Shown one piece after another: positions 50,474 to 63,402 of a DNA stretch of 64,000 nt. A program made the position numbers and the translations under genes. The stretch's first letter is position 1. Each line of letters opens with the position of its first letter. The stretch lies in NCBI GenBank assembly GCA_018873245.2, contig JAEMBT020000001.1:2852001-2916000 (forward strand), in the 5' to 3' direction. The notes beneath the pieces were generated by a model, which was not told where the DNA came from, did no database searches, and saw only the letters and a list, made by a program, of their open reading frames with translations. The stretch comes from Archegozetes longisetosus (lineage: Eukaryota; Arthropoda; Arachnida; Sarcoptiformes; Trhypochthoniidae).

Positions 50474-51792
50474 GTTGAATTATAGAATTGTTTTTCTCTT
50501 TTATCACTTCAATTTAGTATTTGTAAAAATAACTATTTTTGCTATAAATCAACTAAAGTTTAATCAATTTATCTGAGTTTGTAAGATAGAAACAATTAAT
50601 TGATCAGACGCATAATACAGTGATATCTATAGATAGACGTAACTGAAAAAAGGAAAAGAGACGAGAGACTACGGTAGTAAAATTGAATGAATAGATATAT
50701 ACACACACAAACAATAAAACACTTTCTAATTGAATATGGTGTACTCACAATTATGTGATTGTTTAACTTAAACAAATGAAACGTAAAACTAATGTAAATC
50801 AATTGAAGCTCTGATGCGTTAGCTGGTATTGCATAATTGAAGTGATTTGATGCATAGCTTTATTTTGCTAGTTTTCTTACACTAAGTGTCACTTGACTTC
50901 AATGAGTAGATGTGTTATAATTTAGTGTATTGTACTGCTCAGGTGGTTATGAATACTTAAAAATGTTATCATTTTATGTATTGTACTTATGAAATGGTTG
51001 CGAATGCTTAAAAATGCTTAAAATGGTTAGAAATAGTGAAACAAATATTTAAGAATGCTCAAAACGGTCCAATTGTTAATAACACAATAGGAGACTCTAA
51101 AGCACTTGATACGAAATCAAACTGAAACACTTAAATGATTTTTAGCATTTGATTACCTTTTTCTGAGTGTTTTTTTGTGGAAATAATAAATAGTTTTTTG
51201 TCTAAATAATAACATTTCATCGGATGTATTGAGAATTGAAGTTAAAAATGTTTTTTGTTCAAGTTCTTATTTTCAAATAAGGATTAGATTAAATTAGCGA
51301 ACCTTGAAATGAAAGAAAGAGATGAAAATTGAAAGTATTAGGTAGTGAACGGATGAGACCTTCAATAGAAATAATGAAAAGCTTGGCTAAGTTTAGCATT
51401 TTTCTTCCCAATATAGTTTTCCTGTGAACACAATCGTATGGGTGCTCTTCCTATAAATCAATGCTATCTTGCTCATCTTACTTTTGTTTAGCCCTTTTTT
51501 CTATTTATTCTTTTTCTTAATACTGGTTTTACTTATGTTTAGTTTTTTTAGTTTTTTTTTTTAGTTTCTTCACTTTTTTCTCTTCCTAATACTGGTTTAG
51601 CTTATGTCGAGTTTTTACTTAATACGGATCTAAGATTTTCTTAATTTTTTCTTAATTTTGTCATCCATACCAAAATCGAAGGACATTACTATTTGATTTG
51701 TATTCAGTGATCCTTGAGATTGAACGTCAAAATGCAGTTCAATTGAAAGTTAGATCAATTAGAAGTGAAAAAGTACTGTGTTTTTCTTAAAC

Positions 51793-51849
<57 letters not shown>

Positions 51850-51998
51850 TGTAAATTTTCTTATGAGTTAACTATCCAAATTAGATATTTCTTATATGAT
51901 AATAAGCCACGAATACATGCAAATACTTCTTCATGTAATTATACTTAAGATAAACCATCGAATGGTATTACACTTTCCCTGTCACTCACTAACATTCC

Positions 51999-52056
<58 letters not shown>

Positions 52057-52427
52057 CACTCTCTAACTCCCTTTGAGTCCCTCTACGAACAAAATAAATA
52101 CCTAATTTTGATATAATAAGTTATCCATTCTATTGTTTACCAAAAAGAGACCTTGAGTTAGGGCAAAGAGAGAGAGAGAGAGAGATGGGTTATTTAAAGA
52201 ATTGAGGGTCATGAAGAAATAGAATCGAAACTATTTATGAAAACAAACTTAGTATTCCTTTATGCACGATGCTCATCATGCACGTTTCTACTTTAATGTC
52301 ACGCTTCACTTATTTTCCTATTTTCTCAACTATTTTAGTTAGGTGTGGTGAGAGAAAGTATCACGATATACGTCACTTTCTAACTTTATATAAGTTTCAA
52401 ACTCTCTCAAACTCTCTCAAACTCTCT

Positions 52428-52487
<60 letters not shown>

Positions 52488-54052
52488 TCTCTATCATTGA
52501 CTCGTCAAATATAAAACGTTTCAACTATTCCCCTTCAACTGCTATTGAAATATTTATTAGACTTTAGTAAAAATGTTTTGCTTGAATTGAAAAACAAACA
52601 AAGCATATTGTGTGATAAAGTTGTCTAAAATAGAATATGATTTTCAAAACGATAGGTCAATGTGATAGCTGAAAAGTTAGATTAATAGCCTCTAAGAGAA
52701 ATGTATTTTTAATAATTAAAGTCCATTACACTGTCGGTGACTTGACTAAAGTTGAAATTACCATAAAAGCTACAGCACTTGAGGTAATTACTGGGCTTTT
52801 GTTGTTTATGACCAGCTTAACCGCTATTCTCTGTAAAGAATGGAGAATATATTGTAAAAATCCGTCAGTTTATCCCTTTTTCTTCAACGCTCATCAATCA
52901 TATTGAAGAGAGTATAAACAAAGCGGAAACTTTCAAAACAAAAATCATTAAAACATTTATGAACTATCTATAAGCTTTTTATGCAGTACTTATGCAGTAT
53001 TTATGCGCTATTTATGCGCTATTTATGCACTATTCATTCACTATTTATCCACTATTTATCCACTATTTTACGCGCTTATCATTGAGTTTGACATTAGATT
53101 AAATTTTTCTTTATATTAAATTCTTTCTATTTTAAGCAGAGCATCAATTCTCTCATCTTTTCATTGTGTCCTATTATTCATAGATTCTATTCTTCAGTCA
53201 TATTCACTCTGTTTTCATCACTTCTCTCTTGTCTGCTATAGAGCTGTTGAAAAGTTACCTTTCTTTTCATACAATTCATATCCTTTTTTGGTTTTTCCTT
53301 TCACTCTTCTTTTACCTTTAATGACCTTTTATGACCTTTTTATGACCTCTTCAAAAATTGAAGTATTTGTTATATATAACTGAAAAATTGCAATAATAAA
53401 ACCGAAATTTATTTGACGAATGACATGAATAAACTGAGTTAACAACTTATATAAATATGATTTACTTAATTAATCCTTTCTGATTATCATAATCTGTATT
53501 ACTAGTGGTGACTCAGTTAAAGTATAACATTCTAACCTTTTAATTTAGTTAGAATTTATAGAGTGTATTATAGTCGAAATGGTCGGGTCAGTGCTTATCT
53601 GCAATCCTATTTGGTTCAAATTTATAGTCTATATGATACTCGAAACGATCGAGTGAACGGTATAGAGCCCTAACTGCAATGTTATCTGAATTAGAAACAC
53701 GACTTTATAGCACTGATACGACCAAACGTTAGGCTATTATGTAAATTGTTAGATTTATAAGAGACTTGCGTGAAGCAGTTGCGATTATATTAATATATGT
53801 ATATATACGTTATATAACATAACGATTTCCTCTTCAAATTTCAACCTCAATAAGCTTGCAAAAAATAATCTTATAATAACATTGCTTTAAGATTATGTCA
53901 TTACTATTACATCATAGATGTTTACCAATAATAATTGTGATTAACTATTAACTAAAATACCTCTTTATATGCTATCATATACCTCATATATCAATAATAG
54001 AGTCTCTATAACGTTTCTAAGCGTGCCAATCGTGAGAGCTTTTCCTTTTCAG
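50361..54052 (+). other. Intron-like stretch, 3.7 kb
   Basis: Presumed intron of the unidentified gene. It begins with a (CA)n(TA)n tract at 50413-50474 and holds three long (CT)n runs at 51795-51844, 52004-52051 and 52431-52485. The third is preceded by four AAACTCTCTC units. Also present are a 12-bp repeat (TATTTATGCAC-like) near 52980-53070 and a short GA run near 52165. No exon candidate inside. Confidence 0.5.
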
Positions 54053-54163
54053 CTAAGTCATCTTCAAATGAGGATAAGAGGTTTGAAGGACAAGGGTATG
54101 GGATATGACTATTCAATGCTATCAAAACAATCATTAGCTTTGAGTGACAATTATCATCATCAT
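54053..54163 (+). CDS. Candidate internal exon of the same unidentified gene
   Basis: 111 bp (37 codons, phase 0-0) between a good acceptor (TTTTCCTTTTCAG) and a donor CAT|GTATTT. It encodes LSHLQMRIRGLKDKGMGYDY then SMLSKQSLALSDNYHHH. The basic helix-like first half and the matching phase with the exon at 50265 support a real exon. No domain can be named. Confidence 0.45.
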
Positions 54164-54222
54164 GTATTTACAGTCATATTTTGATGTAGTCAGCCACTGG
54201 GCACTAGATCTCAGATTCACTA

Positions 54223-54360
54223 TGAGGAGGTTTTATTGTAAGGTTTTATTATAAGGAGGTTTTAATGTAAGGTTTTATTATAAGGAGGTTTCATTATAGG
54301 AGGCTTCATTATAGGAGGTTTCATTATAAAGAGGTTTCATTATAAGGCGGTTCACTATAG
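54223..54360. repeat. Minisatellite (AGGAGGTTTCATTATA)
   Basis: About seven to eight imperfect copies of a 16-18-bp unit, AGGTTTTATTATAAGG grading into AGGAGGTTTCATTATA, beginning about 60 bp after the candidate exon 54053-54163. Confidence 0.85.
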
Positions 54361-55488
54361 AGTCTAAGCTATAAAAATTTTATTATATCTAGACACTACT
54401 GCATAAAAACTTAGACAACTCATCTCAAATATCGATAGTAATGATACGTTATACAAATATTAGTGTTGACAAATGAGTTCTCAAAAGTGATTTGAACAAT
54501 ATATTAAGAATAATTTGATAAGAAAAGAGAGATCATCAGACTGACTGCTCACTAGTCACTTGTCATGGTTTGATGGACGTTTGACAATTACGCCACATTT
54601 ATGGCATATTTACTATTATATGACTTTTATATTTGTATTTTAACTATTTTTAATGTAAAGAAAGTACTGTAAAGAAAAAAACATTGTAAAGAATTATATA
54701 TTTTTGCACGCAATAGTTCAACATGAATGAACAGAAGATTTATTTTCTGCTAATCTGTTTTGAGCTTCAATTGTGGCCAATAAGTGTCAGTCTAACTATC
54801 TTATCGATTTATTCAACTATGTTCTAAACTGATTCAGTTATTTATTTTCAACTTAACTATTGTTATCTCTTAACTAAACTCTAATTATTTATGCTCTTCT
54901 TCTTTCAATTAGTCATTTTTCGAGCTTAACGTCTACATTAGTTAGTCTAAAGTTTATTGTTATTTCTTTTCAAACTTAGCAGACTCTTAACTTTGAATTT
55001 GATTTTGTTTTATTTAATTAACTAAAAGAAATTTATAATAATATGAAGAACTGAAACCATAAAATGGGAATGTTAATCATATTTATAGCTTGGGAGTATC
55101 AAGCTAAAATGCAATTAGTAGTTATTATTAATTATGGCTAAGATTAGCTTGTATATGTGTTTGCTAGAATTTATGACAATCATTTGCGTGCTTTATCATC
55201 ATAGTCAATATATTTCATGATCAAAAGCCCATAACAAAAACTAATTAATAACAAATCATCAATCCCTACTTAAGAGCCATCACTTCGGATGAGAAGCACT
55301 CGACATAACTGTGAACTTGAGGAAGAATAGAAAAGTAAAGATTGTTTAATGTGATAGCAATGTTTTGGTGAGAAGATCAATAGATGAGATAATATTTGGT
55401 GTGAGAGTCATTGTAAGAGTTGGAAATGATGATATTGTCTAATAAAAACCGGAAGTGATTATTAGATTTCATAGCAGTCAGACGTCAG

Positions 55489-55586
55489 GTCAATGCCTTG
55501 TATTGCTTAAGGGGTGAACATTATGATAGACTTGATCTTTTAGGAAGAACCACAACTAAGTCAGTCTATTATGACTTGTATTATCA
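55489..55586 (+). CDS. Weak exon candidate (Tyr-rich)
   Basis: After CGTCAG (ending 55488) a phase-0 frame runs VNALYCLRGEHYDRLDLLGR then TTTKSVYYDLYYQPTG and stays open to 55695. The phase fits the donor of the exon at 54053-54163, and the residue mix is protein-like. The upstream pyrimidine tract is poor, and the frame runs into a 21-bp tandem repeat (55618-55680). The donor is uncertain. Confidence 0.25.
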
Positions 55587-57177
55587 ACCAACCGGTAGTC
55601 TATCCTCGAATTCCTCACTTTCTGGTGGGTGTGTCCATACTTCTGGTGGGTGTGTACATACCTCTGGTGGGTGTCTTGCTCCTTTGCTTTTCTGATCAGT
55701 TATCTGAATTTGAGTTTGAGAAATATCTGATGAATTTCTGGTTCGAAATAATCAGTAACTAAACAGTTATCGCTATGAGATAGGTTTGAAGAAATAGTTA
55801 TGGGACCATATAATTCAATTGTTAAACAAAATATAGATATTTTAGATGAATAATACTGTTTATAACACCGTTAATAATACTCTCTACGATTCTCTCTCTA
55901 CAATTCTCTCTACAATTCTCTCTACAATACTCTCTTTATCAGTTAGCATAGTTGAGATAAGCAGTAAATCACAGACTAATAGGACACTTAATATACTACA
56001 TGAATATAAAGTAGAAAATAAAAAGAGAATCATTTTATAGGTAATTCAAGTGGATGTTTTCCTGATTGATCAAACATAGAATATTTAAATAACAATGCAT
56101 TTATATGATAATAACTTAATAATAAATGAATGTATCATCATTTATATTAATGTTTGCCATTAACCATTTTCTATATTATTTATTTATTATATTTAAATAT
56201 TTATTATTTTCATCTTTTATATCAATTCTATATTTTATTATTAATTCTATTTATATTGTCTCTTATTATCTCAATCACTAGTTGTTCAATTGAACAAATA
56301 TTTCAGTTGAATCCAACTATTCTTGTTTAGGTTTACATTAGAGTGAACTTAGTTTGATTAGAGGAAAAAATCAAATTCGTGCAGAGGATAAGCCGCAAAA
56401 AGTTCAATAACAGTTCTCTATTGTCAGCTGTTAGCTTAAGCTTCACTTTAGAAATACTTCACTCAACTTTATTAACTAATCGCAAACCCTATAAGCACTA
56501 ATTTGATCATCAAATCTCAAGTAGTAGTTTCAGTGGTATGTCAAAACATTGGATTTAATGAAATTTGAGAAATGAGCTGTTTATGATTTTTATGCATTTC
56601 ACTAATGAATTTCTAATTTCTATTCCCAACCATAAATTAAGACTTAATGTGTTTTAGTGACATTGACGTTGAAACTTATTCCCGAATTAGTTTCTCAAAC
56701 TATGATAATAAGTCTCATTAAGATTTCATTCCCTTAATTGTCTTACAGTTCAGTTCAATATAAATGGATGCTAACAATCTATTAAATAAATGATATCTTC
56801 TAGAAAAGTAACTCTTTCTTCAATCTCAACAATATTGATCAAAATATATATCTATAATAAAATTTAAGTTAAATTATATTATCTTAAGTTGCATTTTAAG
56901 CCGTTTCACTATTTAATAAGCACGAAACAGCTTAATTGGCAAATGGCTTAATACGTGTTTACGAACCAGCTTAATTGAGAGATGACTTAATACATGTCTT
57001 GCGATAGACTTGAAAACTCATTCAAACGGATTTCTATAGCGTCCAAAAAATCAAATTCAAGCTCAAAGGTTTCTTTAAAGACTAATGAAAATATAGTGAA
57101 GCGGAAAGAAAGGATAAAATCATGATTGATTTCAGGGTGTTAGAAAAGAATTAAATAATAATACCTAAGAAAAAAGT

Positions 57178-57238
57178 GGGAGAGAGAGAGAGAGAGAGAG
57201 AGGAGGGGAGAGAGAGAGAGAGAGGAGAGAGAGAGAGG
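57178..57238. repeat. (GA)n microsatellite with GGGG interruptions
   Basis: About 60 bp of purine-rich GA repeat interrupted by AGGAGGGGAG-type units. A similar run lies at 60281-60350. Confidence 0.9.
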
Positions 57239-58139
57239 CTCTACGAACATGAATGAGAGTTAAGATATGAGCTAAACTTAGTTGTCAGTAATATTATATA
57301 ATGTCATCTTGGCTTTCATTTATGATAGATAATAATAGTTTCTCTTCAATGATCTATTGCTTTTATGTTTCCTCTTTCCCAATACCATATTTTAGCTTAT
57401 TTTATACCACTTTTCTTACTCTTATAGTTGTCTACACTTGAAATGCGACGTCTCTGCTAAGTCTCAATTCTATACAAATGTAACTCTCACTTCTATACAA
57501 ATCTAACTTTCAGTTCTATACCAGTCTCACTATTTTAATATTCTTATAGTTCCGTATAATAAATCATTATAACAATAAAAAATATTTTTAATTAATCAAT
57601 TGTAAGTGTGATTCATAATTTAGGATTAGTTCGGTCTCTATAATAGTGATTAAAAGCTTGAAAGTTAGACAAAACTGAAGACTGAGTGCAATTATTTGCT
57701 CAGATATCATCAATGAAGATATTGAGAAACTAAAATAATAGGCAACTTGTTCTTTAAGGGAGTGATGAAAAATGATGTGTGCCACTATGTGTCGTAGATC
57801 TTCATCTTCTGGTATCATTTTTCTATAAAAAACACTATTCTTAATTCCTAAATTATTTCACTTCTTATTATATTCGTAATTATTTTTTAGCTCATTTCAA
57901 AGCAAACTTAATATTCATCTTTCTTCTGTTTGTCTTAATTTGAAATTTAATTTATTATTATTTCAAAGCTGTAAAGTGAAGAACACCCATAAAAAGAATG
58001 GCAATCGTCGGTGTATTTGTCTTGAATAAACTCTATTTATGGCTAGTGTTTTATAAGTTTAAAAATAAATAAAAATTCAATTTACACAATTTATCCGCCT
58101 TTCAAACAATTTCATGCTTTCCCACAGAAATCTATAGCT

Positions 58140-58275
58140 AAAGACAAGCTATGGTATTAGGAAATATTTAGATAAAGACGAGCTATGGTCTTGAGAAATA
58201 TTCAGCTAAAGCCTAGCTATGGTCTTGAGAAATATTCAGCTAAAGACAAACTATAGTATTAAGAAAGGTTAGGAT
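58140..58275. repeat. 34-bp minisatellite, about four copies
   Basis: Units begin near 58140, 58174, 58208 and 58242, each AAAGACRAGCTATGGT followed by ATTAGGAAATATTYAG-like sequence. Confidence 0.85.
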
Positions 58276-59573
58276 GGAAATTTATGGAGTTATTTGTATC
58301 TGAAGCTAAGCTGGATTTATATTCAATATTGAGTTAAGCTAGACATGTTATCTCAAAATTTGAATATAAATTAAGAAATATTTACACCTAACATCATCTG
58401 CCCTAAGCAATGGATAGGGAAGAGGAGCAGAAATAGTTCAGAAGTTGTTGAGAAATTGTTAAGCAATTCTTCTATAAAGACAATTAAAGTGTCTATAGAT
58501 GTAGTTTTTTAGCTAAACAAATTCCTCTCTCAAGTAATTGCTTTTAAATTATTGCTCAATTTAAAAGTCACTTAAAATATATTGATGCCAATAAATTATC
58601 ACAACATTGTCAAACCTTGAGTAACACTTGTAATCGTATCTTCTATTAAGTTCAAGAGTCGTCCTTAGAGTTACCTCTAGTGTCCCCCCCGAGAGTCCCC
58701 TCCAGAGTCCCCCCGAGAGTCAACCATCACTATTAGCCCTAAAGTATTCTTAAAAAGTAGTGAATTGTAAATAAGAAATGCATAGATGAATTGGTAAGTG
58801 GCAAGAGTTGAACAGGTTTTAACATTGGTTATTCATTTTGCATGAGTTCTATCACTGAAGACTACGGTCACTGACCTCTTGCTTTCACTTAACTGTCCAT
58901 ATGTTCGAATAAATCATATTAACGTTATTTCTTTAGATAATTACTTGGGTTAATGTTTTTGGTTATATAAGTAAATATAATTATTTATTATTTCTAAATG
59001 AACTTGAAATTTGCAATAAATTATAGACTAATCAAATCATATAATAGGAAATTCAATTATGAAATTAATTATCTTTTTATGCGAACTCAATACAAAACTG
59101 TTCATAACTAATGTTTCGCAAATCATAAAAAATGATAATAGAATACAATTAAGAAAATATGATGAGTTATTCTAAAAATTTAGCCAATCTCACTTAGAAG
59201 TTAGGTTCAGCTTGATCGTGTTAGTTCAACTTGAGCATGCTGGTTCAACTTAATCATCTTGCTTCGACTTTATCATCTTAGGCTATTTCCTATATTTTCA
59301 GATAGCTCTTACTCTCATTAATTTGAATAATGCAAAAATTATGCATTTTTATCTTCTTCAAACTCTATACATCAGGAAAATATTTACTTGGGTTAAAGGC
59401 AAATATAAATATTTATTCTTATATATTATTATTATTGAATCACCATATAGTTGATAATAAGATATGTCAATGTTCGACAATGTCCTCCCTTCTAAAAATT
59501 TATTTATTTATTTATTTATTTTTATTAATATGGAATAATTATATTTACGTCTAAATATTACTTCTCCTTGACA

Positions 59574-59630
59574 GTGGCCAAGTCAGTAGGGGTCGACGTG
59601 CATAGGGGCCCCAGTTCAAGTCTAGAGCTA
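59574..59630 (+). repeat. tRNA-like segment, possible SINE head
   Basis: A GC-rich 57-bp island in very AT-rich DNA. GTGGCCAAGTCAGTAGG resembles a tRNA D-arm/A box, and AGTTCAAGTCT (59613-59623) fits the B box (GTTCRANTC). The spacing between the boxes is about 6 bp shorter than in a functional tRNA, and no acceptor stem closes, so I do not call a tRNA gene. Confidence 0.4.
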
Positions 59631-60280
59631 GCTTCACCTAAATATTGTATATTTTTCAACGTTAAATTTTTCTCATTTATTGTAATAATTGCCACAAAAC
59701 AGAGTAAAAATAGATTCAAAATAGATTATAATCAAAGTCTAAAACGATAATACAATAGGTTTAAATCTGAAAATATATACTCAATCAGAACGTGGCTACG
59801 CCACAAAATCTTAAAACAGAATTAATTAGATTTGACACAAATCTAAAATACCAAAAATGTGTTGGTATTGTCTGGAAGAAAGTAATATAGAAGTAGAGAA
59901 AAATTGAAAAATTGAACTAAAAATAGAAATAATAATAAGGTTAGTATTAATAAAGACTAAATTGGAGCGTAGAGATAGATAGTAGAAGAAGAAAACAGTG
60001 GTCTAAATGATGTATTAGTATTGCGCATTGAAGTATTTATTGCATTATAGTATAGACAAAGTTATTTATTAGAGTTTTGTTAATAAATTCTTAAAGCAAT
60101 GTTAGGCTGACGCACCTAAAGTTGTTTGAAAGCTTATATAACGTATAATATATACAAGACGGACAAGTTTTCAAATCATCATTTAATGCTATCCCTCTGA
60201 ACTTAAACTTTTCCTTTTTCTTATACCGCTTATTATCTTTCTATCATCTGTGCGTTTCGACTAATCGTTTAGACAGAGAT

Positions 60281-60291
60281 AGAGAGTAGGG

Positions 60292-60349
<58 letters not shown>

Positions 60350-60350
60350 A
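60281..60350. repeat. (GA)n microsatellite
   Basis: About 70 bp of GA with few interruptions (one GCGA) in the non-coding right end. Confidence 0.92.
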
Positions 60351-63181
60351 AAACTTATTTTTAATTAATGATCAACAGAGACAAAATGAAAATATAAGCG
60401 GTAAGAGAGTGGTATATTAGGTCTTGAAAGAAAATTGATGCTAGATTCGGTGTGAATTGACTTGTTTAGAAAAACTAGATTAACCTTCACCTGGATTCTC
60501 GCGCATCTCTTAATTGACTTCTATAATATGAAAAGTTTCTCACTATGAGCTCATAATTTGTTCACAAATTAATATATAATAAATATATTATTATTCTCTA
60601 AGTCTCATTAGTATTCCTTAGATTGTTTACATAGAATACTGTAACAACAATGCTATGCCAAATACAAGGATCACTAATTCTAACCTTTTCTTAATAACTA
60701 TTTAGGTCAATGTAAAAGATGAGATTCTTTTGACGCATCAAATTTGATATTGCATTTTTCTGCTTATTTAACTCATTTTATTTATTTCTTTTTATTTATC
60801 TTCATTTCATTCAAGGCATGCACTCATTTTAAAGTTTTTACTAACAATTTCTACTCAAACTTATGCTAAGAGTTTGTACTCAAACTGTAAAACTGTAAGC
60901 ATTTGTATTCAAACTGTAAAACTGCAATCATTTCTACTCAAACTTATGCTAAGAATTTGTACTAAAACTTTCACTAAGAAATCCTACAAGTCAATCATTT
61001 TGCTTAAAGATTAGGTTATTAAACCAGTTGTTCCATGACTTAATATTAATTACTTTTGACAATTAGATATTTCAATATAAAGTATTTATATAAGTATTAA
61101 TATTGAGGTCAAGTGTAAGTGTTAGATTTGAAACAGTGTGAAGTTCACCGATTATAAGTTAATAATATTTGAACTAATTTGAAAAATAAATATATTATAC
61201 CTATTAAATAGCAAATACCTTTTTGATAGATTACTTTCTAATACCCAACTCTTATATCATTTTCATTCAAATAGCATTGATTGTGACACTAGTGCTAAAT
61301 AGTAATTATTAACTTTTAACTTAAACCTTTTCTCTTCAATCAAATTCTGTAACTTTTTCTTTTCAATCAAATCCTGTTGTCTCTCATTTGAATGACTTCT
61401 GAAAAAGGCTTCTGTTATCAAATTATAAATTAATAAGATTGGTTTGAACGTGTTTTTGAGCAAGGTACTAATTTACAGAAGTGAATAGATAATAATTTTC
61501 GATGAAATCATTTTCTCATTTTAACCTTCATTTGTCTGTTAAATGAGTTATGCATGAAAAATACATATTTGTTTCTAATACAATCTGTGATTAAGAGTAA
61601 ATAAATTAGTTTTTCATTCACTCTACACATTGAAAGGATGTGAAAGTATTACCAAAAATGGTTAGGAAATCATTAATTGATAAGGACTATAATAAGCAGG
61701 ATGAGAGTCAGAATCGATTCGGAATCTATACATTGATAATGTAATACTAATTTATTATGTAATACTAATTACATGTTTAATGACTTATTAATTTGATTCG
61801 TCTTACAGCTGCAAAATTCTATTCAATTTTAACAATAATTAACAATGGAGTCAATGCTGTATAAGATTGCGATATATCTAATGTATATTTCAATGTATAA
61901 TAACCTCAATTCTCGTTTACTTTAACAATAAGTTAGATTTAGGAAAATATTAATGTAAAACTGATTTATTAGATTTACTGTTGAGATGTAAACCAAGAAT
62001 TTTCGTTTTAAGGACAGTTCATATTAAGTCATAAAATGGTAATTGAGTTGAATTGAGTTGAATTGAGTTTTTCATTAAGATATTTATAATATTTGTCTTA
62101 TAAACTTTCCCTCTTCTCATATGAAACGTTTGTTTTTGATGGATCCAGTCATAAATTTAAATGGTTTACCTCATTATTATCATAACAAGGTATCAAAAAC
62201 AATCTTCCATAATAGTCCTTATGCCAGCACTACGACAGCATGCATTATATCATTAGTGTTGTACGAAATATATAATTAGTTAATTTATAATCAAAGCGTG
62301 TGAATCTCGTGTAACTAAAAGAAAACAAATTTGCAGGCGAACAAAAGTGATATAGCTAACAAAAATAGCATAACTAATATAACTAACAATACCAATAGTA
62401 TTCATAACTTGATTCCCAAATGTTTTTTATATGGCTTTTCGTCCTCGACTTTGTGCCAGTCCCTGTCTCTCTGTTGATAAGTCTAAATTTGATGAAAATA
62501 ACTCTTTTTTATCTCTATCTCGTATCATATTAATGAATGTATTGAGAGGTAATTTTATTTTTGATGCACTTTTCTTCGTAGTTATCATGAAGTTTGCATT
62601 AATTAGACAATAAATCATGAAAAGCTGAGATATTAGTCATTGTAAGGCTTATTTGGCGATAAAGTGTGATAGCTGTGGGAAGTTAGTAAATAACAGTTCT
62701 ATTAATAATCACCTTGAATACTCAGAAGATTCAGTTTGTTTTTCTTTTAATCGCTATTTTACATCAATAGGAAGTAATGTTCACTATTTGCAGATGTTTT
62801 ATCTAATCTTGTTAAACAACCTTTGAATGAAAAGGTCTGAGTTATAAAAAACTAATCTGGCTCAATAATTCAATTTCAAGTTTCTATATAATTAGGACAA
62901 GTTTGACTGGATGTCTTCTGCCTTTCGGCTTGGTGTAACTTCGTTTCAAACTCTTCCAAATGAAATTGCTTAAATTTCTTTACATTAAATCTCTTACTTA
63001 TAACCATGTTTTAAATTCAATAAATACCACATCTAGATTTGAGCCTCTAAGCTATTCAAACAGAACTTTCATGTCGCAACTAACATTATATTTTGAATCT
63101 TCAATGGCCATTTGACTCCTGTAGGCAACTGTTTATCAGTAAGATTATTTTGACGAACACAAGATCTCTTTCTAGAAATTA

Positions 63182-63402
63182 CACTCGAAAACTTTATATT
63201 CGTTGCTAGCAACCTAAAGTTGCGGATTGTGATGACGTGCTTATAGTTAGATTATAATACCTTCAGATATTAGCGAACGTATAGAGAGATTCAATATAGC
63301 AATTAAATTCAGAATTAAATTCAGAATTAAATTTGGCCACAAATTCATGTGGATCATAGGCAGCTTCTTTGTTGCTGTGATGGATTATTAAGTTTCCAAT
63401 TG
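63182..63402. mobile_element. MITE copy F (TIR element, about 221 bp)
   Basis: The left end is CACTCGAAAACTTTATATTC followed by GTTGCTAGCAACC; the right end is GTTGCTGTGATGGATTATTAAGTTTCCAATTG. The left flank is TA and the right flank TG. It carries a short internal duplication (AATTAAATTCAG twice). This is the most diverged full copy. Confidence 0.8.
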
